Source of the DNA: Methanomassiliicoccaceae archaeon
GTDB lineage: Archaea; Thermoplasmatota; Thermoplasmata; Methanomassiliicoccales; Methanomethylophilaceae
Reading direction: 5' to 3'
Length of the DNA stretch: 18,136 nt
NCBI GenBank assembly: GCA_009784745.1
Contig: WQXR01000013.1
Coordinates: 1-18,136, forward strand
The position numbers and the translations under genes were made by a program. Positions 13,833 through 18,136 of the stretch are shown here, in pieces. The notes under the pieces were generated by a model. That model was not told the DNA's origin. It did no database searches and worked only from the letters and a program-made list of their open reading frames with translations. Every line of letters starts with the position of its first letter. The stretch's first letter is position 1.

Positions 13833-15491
13833 ATGGACACGACGGCACCTTCAGAGAACGAGTTGAAACATCTGCTGCACAAATTCCTCCTTGAACCATG
13901 TGAAACGGAGGTGTTGGAGTTCAAGAGCGCGAGCAACGACTACAACTTCGACAAACTCGGAAAGTATTTTTCCGCATTGAGCAACGAGGCGAACATACGA
14001 TCTGCGAGAGAGGGATGGATGATATTTGGTGTGGATGATAAACGTAAGATAATCGGCACAAGGTACAGAGATGATGAAGCATCTCTCAACAGCCTCAGAT
14101 ACGAGATGTCACAGGGAACAGGAGGAATATCGTTTAGAGGAGTTTATGAAATGGAAGCAGAAGGGAAAAGGGTTCTAATGTTACGAATACCCGCCGCCGT
14201 TTCAACTCCAACGCTGTTCAAAGGACACGCATATGGCAGGGACGGAGAGAGTCTTCATGCACTGAGCATTGAGAAGATCGATATGATAAGGAGATCGTCC
14301 TTTGACTGGAGTTCCGAGGTCGTGGAAGGCGCGACATTAGATGATCTATCGGTCGAGGCGATACGTAAGGCAAGGGACAACTATAAGCAGAGGAATCCAG
14401 GCATGGCGGATGACTGTGATTCATGGGATGACCGTACATTCCTCAACAAAGCAAAGATCCTCAAGGGCGGAAAGATAACGAATACAGCCCTCATACTGTT
14501 GGGGAAGGACGAATCCGAGCACTTCATCGGCTCCTCAACGAAGATACGATGGAAATTGATCGACAGGGACGGAAGAGATAAGGATTTTGCGATACTCGGT
14601 CTTCCGATGTTGATATCTATGAACATCGCCGAATCAAGGATAAGGAATTACACATACAGATTCCTCAGGGCCGATAACATTGCTGTTAACGAAATGTTGG
14701 CATACGAACCGTCAACAATAAGAGAGTCCATAAGCAATTCTGTCGCCCACCAGGACTATATGGCAAGAGGGTACATCAATCTGATAGAATCTGAGGATGG
14801 ATATTTTGAGATATCGAATCTCGGATCCTTCCTTCATCCGTCTGTAGAATCAGTGGTAAGCAGCGATCTTCCGAATGAGAGGTACAGAAATCCATTCCTT
14901 GTGGCAGCGATGTTCGGTCTCGGACTCGTGGACACGGTGGGCGGGGGAATAAGAAAGATGTTCGAAAACCAGGCAAAACGGTTCTTTCCGTTACCGGAGT
15001 ACGACATTTCAGACGGAAGAGTAGGACTCAGGATATACGGCAGAATGACCGACAGGGATTATTCACAGACACTGGCGGGAAACACAGGCATCAGTATTGA
15101 AGAGACGATAATGCTCGATAAGATCAGAAAAGGCGTAAGACTGGATGAGAAAGAGGTAGAGGTGCTGAGGAAAAAGAATCTAGTCAAAGGGCGCAGTACA
15201 ATGCTGAGGTTCAGTTACGGAATACCGACAATATCAGATGTCACGGTCGGCGGAAAATCGGTAATTGTGAGAATAGATCTGAAAGAAGAGGTACTGAACG
15301 TCATAAGTTCAAGCGGGCCGGTCAGCAGAGCGGATATAGGACGCATACTGTCAGACAGAATGCAGAGCGGCATGACGGATACACAAAAAAGGGACAAGAT
15401 ATCCAATGTCGTAAGGGATCTTTGTAACAGCGGCGTGATAAAAAATGTTGGCTCGCCGAAAAGAGCAAGATACGTTCCGGCAATTCGATAA
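13833..15491 (+). CDS. AlbA_2 (Schlafen-type) domain and HATPase_c_4-type ATP-binding protein
   Basis: The intact 552-aa protein begins with an AlbA_2 domain: ETEVLEFKSASNDYNFDKL (about residues 18-38), then REGWMIFGVDDKRKIIGT, the E-F-K and G-V-D-D marks of the family, and RVLMLRIPAAVSTPTLFKG. The HATPase_c_4-like part has STIRESISNSVAHQDYMARG (about 294-313), FEISNLGSFLHPSVES, RYRNPFLVAAMFGLGLVDTV and GGGIRKMFE. The last 60 residues, with VSRADIGRILSDR and VVRDLCNSGVIKNVGSPKRA, form a winged helix. Such proteins are annotated as RecG-like or putative transcription regulators; function is unproven and a defence role is possible. It is longer than the two decayed paralogues and belongs to a different subgroup. 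No clear Shine-Dalgarno precedes ATG 13833. The stop is TAA, with a strong hairpin 70 nt later. Confidence 0.9.
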   Translation: MDTTAPSENELKHLLHKFLLEPCETEVLEFKSASNDYNFDKLGKYFSALSNEANIRSAREGWMIFGVDDKRKIIGTRYRDDEASLNSLRYEMSQGTGGISFRGVYEMEAEGKRVLMLRIPAAVSTPTLFKGHAYGRDGESLHALSIEKIDMIRRSSFDWSSEVVEGATLDDLSVEAIRKARDNYKQRNPGMADDCDSWDDRTFLNKAKILKGGKITNTALILLGKDESEHFIGSSTKIRWKLIDRDGRDKDFAILGLPMLISMNIAESRIRNYTYRFLRADNIAVNEMLAYEPSTIRESISNSVAHQDYMARGYINLIESEDGYFEISNLGSFLHPSVESVVSSDLPNERYRNPFLVAAMFGLGLVDTVGGGIRKMFENQAKRFFPLPEYDISDGRVGLRIYGRMTDRDYSQTLAGNTGISIEETIMLDKIRKGVRLDEKEVEVLRKKNLVKGRSTMLRFSYGIPTISDVTVGGKSVIVRIDLKEEVLNVISSSGPVSRADIGRILSDRMQSGMTDTQKRDKISNVVRDLCNSGVIKNVGSPKRARYVPAIR

Positions 15492-15559
15492 GGAAGACAA
15501 CGAAAGGTACGTGAAGGGAGAACAAGAGTAGGAGGCGAAGGTGGGTATGTTGAGCAGAG

Positions 15560-15587
15560 ACATCACCCGGCCGCCGCCGGGTGATGT
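15560..15587 (+). terminator. GC-rich hairpin downstream of the 552-aa gene, just before repeat copy 3
   Basis: ACATCACCCGGC (15560-15571), loop CGCC and GCCGGGTGATGT (15576-15587) make a perfect 12-bp stem. Repeat copy 3 starts 12 nt later. Same layout as the hairpin before copy 2 but unrelated sequence. It may end or stabilise the mRNA; a T run is absent, so termination is uncertain. Confidence 0.6.
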
Positions 15588-15598
15588 GTCCTTATCTG

Positions 15599-15954
15599 CA
15601 CCGGATCCCGTCCCTTCCAACACGCTCCTCCTTCATTATTCCGTCAACATTCGCACCCTTGCCAATCACCGTTAACAGCACGTTAACGAGACGTTAACGA
15701 CACGTTAACAATGTGTTAACAACACGTTAACAACACATTCACAACCAACCGCGATACACGTTAAGAAGCACGTATCCTCGCCTTTAAAAGGTGGATTCCC
15801 GCATTCTAACGCGCTATTATATAGCAAGAAATCGTTGACAGTACCGTTGGAACATATTCCCGTCCTTCCGTGAAACGGAAAATAACGAACAAGAAAAAAA
15901 GGAAACGAAAAGGAATGGAACGGAGAAAACGATTCCTGCGATGAAGGAGATTTT
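15599..15954 (+). repeat. Dispersed repeat, copy 3 (356 bp, fullest copy) with seven 11-bp units
   Basis: It begins CACCGGATCC and ends GAAGGAGATTTT. Seven 11-bp units fill 15670-15746 (CGTTAACAGCA, CGTTAACGAGA, CGTTAACGACA, CGTTAACAATG, TGTTAACAACA, CGTTAACAACA, CATTCACAACC). They are followed by the dyad CCTTTAAAAGG near 15781-15791 and TTCCGTGAAACGGAA near 15866-15880. Its end is 80 nt before the DUF1016 start, and ATTTTAATAAC at 15950-15960 could be that gene's TATA-like box. The remaining sequence between 15492 and 16034 holds no gene. Confidence 0.9.
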
Positions 15955-16034
15955 AATAACGTAGACATACTCTCGGGCACGGGGCACTCACAAAACAGAT
16001 ACATCGTGTGCATGGCAGGTCAGAGGTATCTAAG

Positions 16035-17249
16035 ATGGTCAGGAAGACAGACAAAAGCGGCAAGAGAGATATGACCGTAGTATCAGACACGGCAGCGAGT
16101 ATGGAAACCAGCGAGTTCTTTGATAACGTTGCAACTGTCATCGAACAAGCCCGCGGTTTTGTCGGCAGGACGGCAGATCTGACAATGAGTGTAACATATT
16201 TCGAGATAGGGCGCATGATCTTTGAAAGGGAACAAGGCGGTAAAGAGCGAGCAGGTTACGGACAAAAATTGATAAGGGGTCTGTCTGAGTTTCTGACAAC
16301 AAAATTCAAAAAAGGTTTTTCATTGACAAATCTGAAGAATGCCAGAACATTCTACACAGCATACAGGGGTAGAATAGGTCAGACATTTTCTGACCAATCG
16401 TCCAGCGGGCAGAAAAGCCAGAAATTGTCTGGCCAATTGTCGACGGAGCAAGGAATATATATTCAGCAGGTACCCCCGACCGAAGCCCGCGGTCACGAGA
16501 TCATGAAGCAGGCGGCACAGTTATTCAGGCTCGGATGGTCGCATTATACATTCCTGATGCGGATAGAGAACGAGGACGAACGCCGTTTTTATGAGATAGA
16601 GGCGGAACGTGAAGGGTGGACATACCACCATTTGAAGCGACAATATCACAGCAGTCTGTATGAACGGCTCGCTCTGTCGAAGGATAAGAAAGAGGTAATG
16701 CGCCTCTCGCGTGAAGGCCAAACGGTGGAAAAGCCGCGAGATATCCTGAAAGACCCGCTCGTGCTGGAGTTCCTCGGAATGGCGGAGGACTCATCATACA
16801 GCGAGACCGATCTGGAATCGGCCATAATTTCCAAATTACAAGCGTTCCTGCTTGAATTGGGCAAAGGTTTCTTGTTCGAGGCCCGTCAAAAGCGATTCAC
16901 CTTTGACGATCAATCTTTCTTTGTCGATCTCGTATTTTACAACCGTTTGCTGCAATGCTACGTTCTGATCGATCTGAAGGGTGAGGAACTGAAACACCAG
17001 GACCTCGGTCAGATGCAGATGTATGTCAATTATTTTGACCGTTTCGTCAAAAAGGATTTTGAGAAGCCATCGATAGGGATACTGCTATGCAAAAAGAAAA
17101 ACAGCAACATAGTCGAATTGACACTGCCGCAGGATGCACAGATATATGCTTCCGAATACAGTCTCTATTTACCGGGCAAGGCAGTATTGCAACACAAACT
17201 CGTTGAATGGATAAAGGAGTTCGAGGACGAACGCGGCACAGATAAATGA
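16035..17249 (+). CDS. DUF1016 (YhcG-type) PDDEXK nuclease family protein, copy A
   Basis: Start ATG 16035 is chosen because AGAGGT (16022-16027) lies 7 nt upstream; GTG 16008 is also in frame but has no such site. The 404-aa product has the DUF1016 N-terminal domain (FDNVATVIEQARGFVGR, FEIGRMIFEREQGGKERAGY, GFSLTNLKNARTFYTAYR), a short hinge (residues 114-135) of repeated octapeptides IGQTFSDQ and KSQKLSGQ, the LGWSHYTFLMRIENEDERRF segment, and the C-terminal PDDEXK-type nuclease core with D298 in FFVDLVFYNR and D313-L-K315 in LIDLKGEELKHQDLGQM. All expected catalytic residues are present. The family is widespread in accessory DNA and linked to restriction or defence, with no settled function. 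TGA overlaps the ATG of copy B (ATGA). Confidence 0.93.
   Translation: MVRKTDKSGKRDMTVVSDTAASMETSEFFDNVATVIEQARGFVGRTADLTMSVTYFEIGRMIFEREQGGKERAGYGQKLIRGLSEFLTTKFKKGFSLTNLKNARTFYTAYRGRIGQTFSDQSSSGQKSQKLSGQLSTEQGIYIQQVPPTEARGHEIMKQAAQLFRLGWSHYTFLMRIENEDERRFYEIEAEREGWTYHHLKRQYHSSLYERLALSKDKKEVMRLSREGQTVEKPRDILKDPLVLEFLGMAEDSSYSETDLESAIISKLQAFLLELGKGFLFEARQKRFTFDDQSFFVDLVFYNRLLQCYVLIDLKGEELKHQDLGQMQMYVNYFDRFVKKDFEKPSIGILLCKKKNSNIVELTLPQDAQIYASEYSLYLPGKAVLQHKLVEWIKEFEDERGTDK
16374..16437 (+). repeat. Palindromic hinge modules of DUF1016 copy A
   Basis: GGTCAGA-CATTT-TCTGACC (16377-16395) and GCCAGA-AATTG-TCTGGC (16417-16433) are perfect inverted repeats with 5-nt loops. Extended to 25 bp (16374-16398 and 16413-16437) they are codon-aligned and encode IGQTFSDQ and KSQKLSGQ. 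Between them lies SSSGQ. Confidence 0.8.
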
Positions 17250-18136
17250 TCGTGGAAGAGGAACAGGGCGGAAAGGCCCGTGCCGAGTACGGGCGCGGAT
17301 CACTCAAGGAATTATCAAAATATCTAACCAGCCGTTTCGGCAGAGGATTTTCCGAAACGAATCTCGGGAACGCGAGGCAATTCTATCAGACCTATTCTCT
17401 GTCAATTCCCCAGTTATTAACCGGTGAATCATGCGGAACACCTGAAAAACAAATTCCCCGGTTATTAACTGGTGAATCTGAAAAGGGTCACTTGACAAAA
17501 GGCCAGACATTGCTTGACGTTTTCAAAATAAGCCGGACGCATTATATCGTCCTGATCAGGATCAAGAACGAGGACGAACGCCGTTTCTACGATCGAGACG
17601 ATAAATAACGATTGGACGGTCGATGAGCTCAAAAGGCAATACAACAGCAGCCTGTACGAACGTTTGGCGCTTTCGCGGGACAAGAAAGAGGTCATGAGAC
17701 TGGCGAAAGAGGGCCAGATGATCGAAAAGCCGCAGGATATATTGAAGAATCCGCTTGTGCTGGAATTCCTCGGTATGGCGGAGGATCCGGCGTACAGCGA
17801 AAATGACCTAGAGTCCGCGATCATATCCAAACTGCAGAATTTCCTACTCGAATTGGGCAACGGATTCCTGTTTGAAGCACGCCAGAAACGATTCACCTTT
17901 GAAGAGCAGTCGTTCTTCGTAGATCTCGTATTTTACAACCGTCTGCTGAACTGTTATGTATTGATCGATCTGAAGACCAAGGAATTGAAGCACCAGGACC
18001 TCGGACAGATGCTTATGTACACCAACTATTTCGACCGCCATGTGAAAAAAGCGGATGAGAAACCGACCATCGGCTATCTCCTGTGCCGTGAGAAGAATGA
18101 CAGCATCGTTGAACTTACGCTTCCGGAGAATTCGAA
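17246..18136 (+). pseudogene. DUF1016 copy B: 5'-truncated, frameshifted, continues past the window
   Basis: Copy B starts at ATG 17246, overlapping the stop of copy A. This ATG corresponds to Met61 of copy A, so about 60 N-terminal residues are missing. It reads EEQGGKARAEYG, GFSETNLGNARQFYQTYS, hinge IPQLLTGE and IPRLLTGE, then ISRTHYIVLIRIKNEDERRF, and hits TAA at 17606. In copy A RRF is followed by YEIEA; here the bases after TAC (17588-17590) are GATCGAG, two bases short, and the homologous frame resumes at 17592 (IETINNDWTVDELKRQYNSS) and stays open to the window end, keeping FFVDLVFYNR and LIDLKTKELKHQDLGQM. It is thus a tandem duplicate with a fused start and a 2-nt deletion (or 1-nt insertion) near 17591. 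Its truncated first part could be translated by ATGA coupling; a full nuclease is not expected without frameshifting. Confidence 0.88.
17405..17477 (+). repeat. Palindromic hinge modules of DUF1016 copy B
   Basis: Two 25-bp modules at 17405-17429 and 17453-17477, 48 bp start to start, each near-palindromic around a central T (arms of type ATTCCCCAGTTA and TAACCGGTGAAT) and encoding IPQLLTGE and IPRLLTGE. They are closest to the remnant modules at 10074 and 10123. Confidence 0.8.

Overview
The window looks archaeal. It has AT-rich TATA-like boxes 23-30 nt ahead of several start codons, including apparently leaderless genes, an archaeal-length PurL of 766 aa, and a CCA-encoding tRNA. A hydrogenase-maturation gene (hypE), a DUF1015 gene interrupted by one in-frame TAG, and many AlbA_2/Schlafen-type and DUF1016 genes would fit a gut or rumen methanogen of the Methanomassiliicoccales, an order known to decode UAG as pyrrolysine. 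That placement is inference; no rRNA or methanogenesis gene is present.

Left part (1-9873), housekeeping and small accessory genes. A minus-strand operon runs hypE -> DUF1015 -> radical SAM protein (cut by the window edge). Upstream of hypE is a divergent tRNA-Arg(TCG). Next come a DUF4143-type AAA ATPase (minus) and a GNAT acetyltransferase (plus), separated by three 23-bp near-palindromes at exact 41-bp spacing. They are followed by an orphan MNT nucleotidyltransferase, purL, a YCII-domain protein (minus), and a two-gene operon of an unknown 306-aa protein plus a PIN-domain nuclease. A pair of perfect palindromes sits in the divergent gap before that operon.

Right part (about 9990-18136), an accessory island of paralogous and partly decayed genes. 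In order it holds a DUF1016 nuclease remnant, a KilA-N domain fragment, a truncated and frameshifted AlbA_2/HATPase regulator gene (minus), a second one with a frameshift near its start (plus), an intact 552-aa AlbA_2/HATPase gene, an intact DUF1016 nuclease gene, and a tandem, 5'-truncated and frameshifted second DUF1016 copy running off the end. These are embedded in dispersed intergenic repeats: one 320-360 bp repeat (two long copies and one 100-bp piece, all in the same orientation) that contains seven 11-bp units and is preceded by a GC-rich hairpin, and 12-bp tandem arrays directly after the stop codons of two AlbA_2 genes.

The most unusual signals are the 25-bp imperfect palindromes in the hinge of all three DUF1016 loci, all encoding variants of one octapeptide in the same reading phase; the 12-bp arrays whose units each read ATG-codon-CTT-TAA; and the DUF1015 in-frame TAG set against hypE, where TAG must act as a true stop because the catalytic Cys has to be the last residue.
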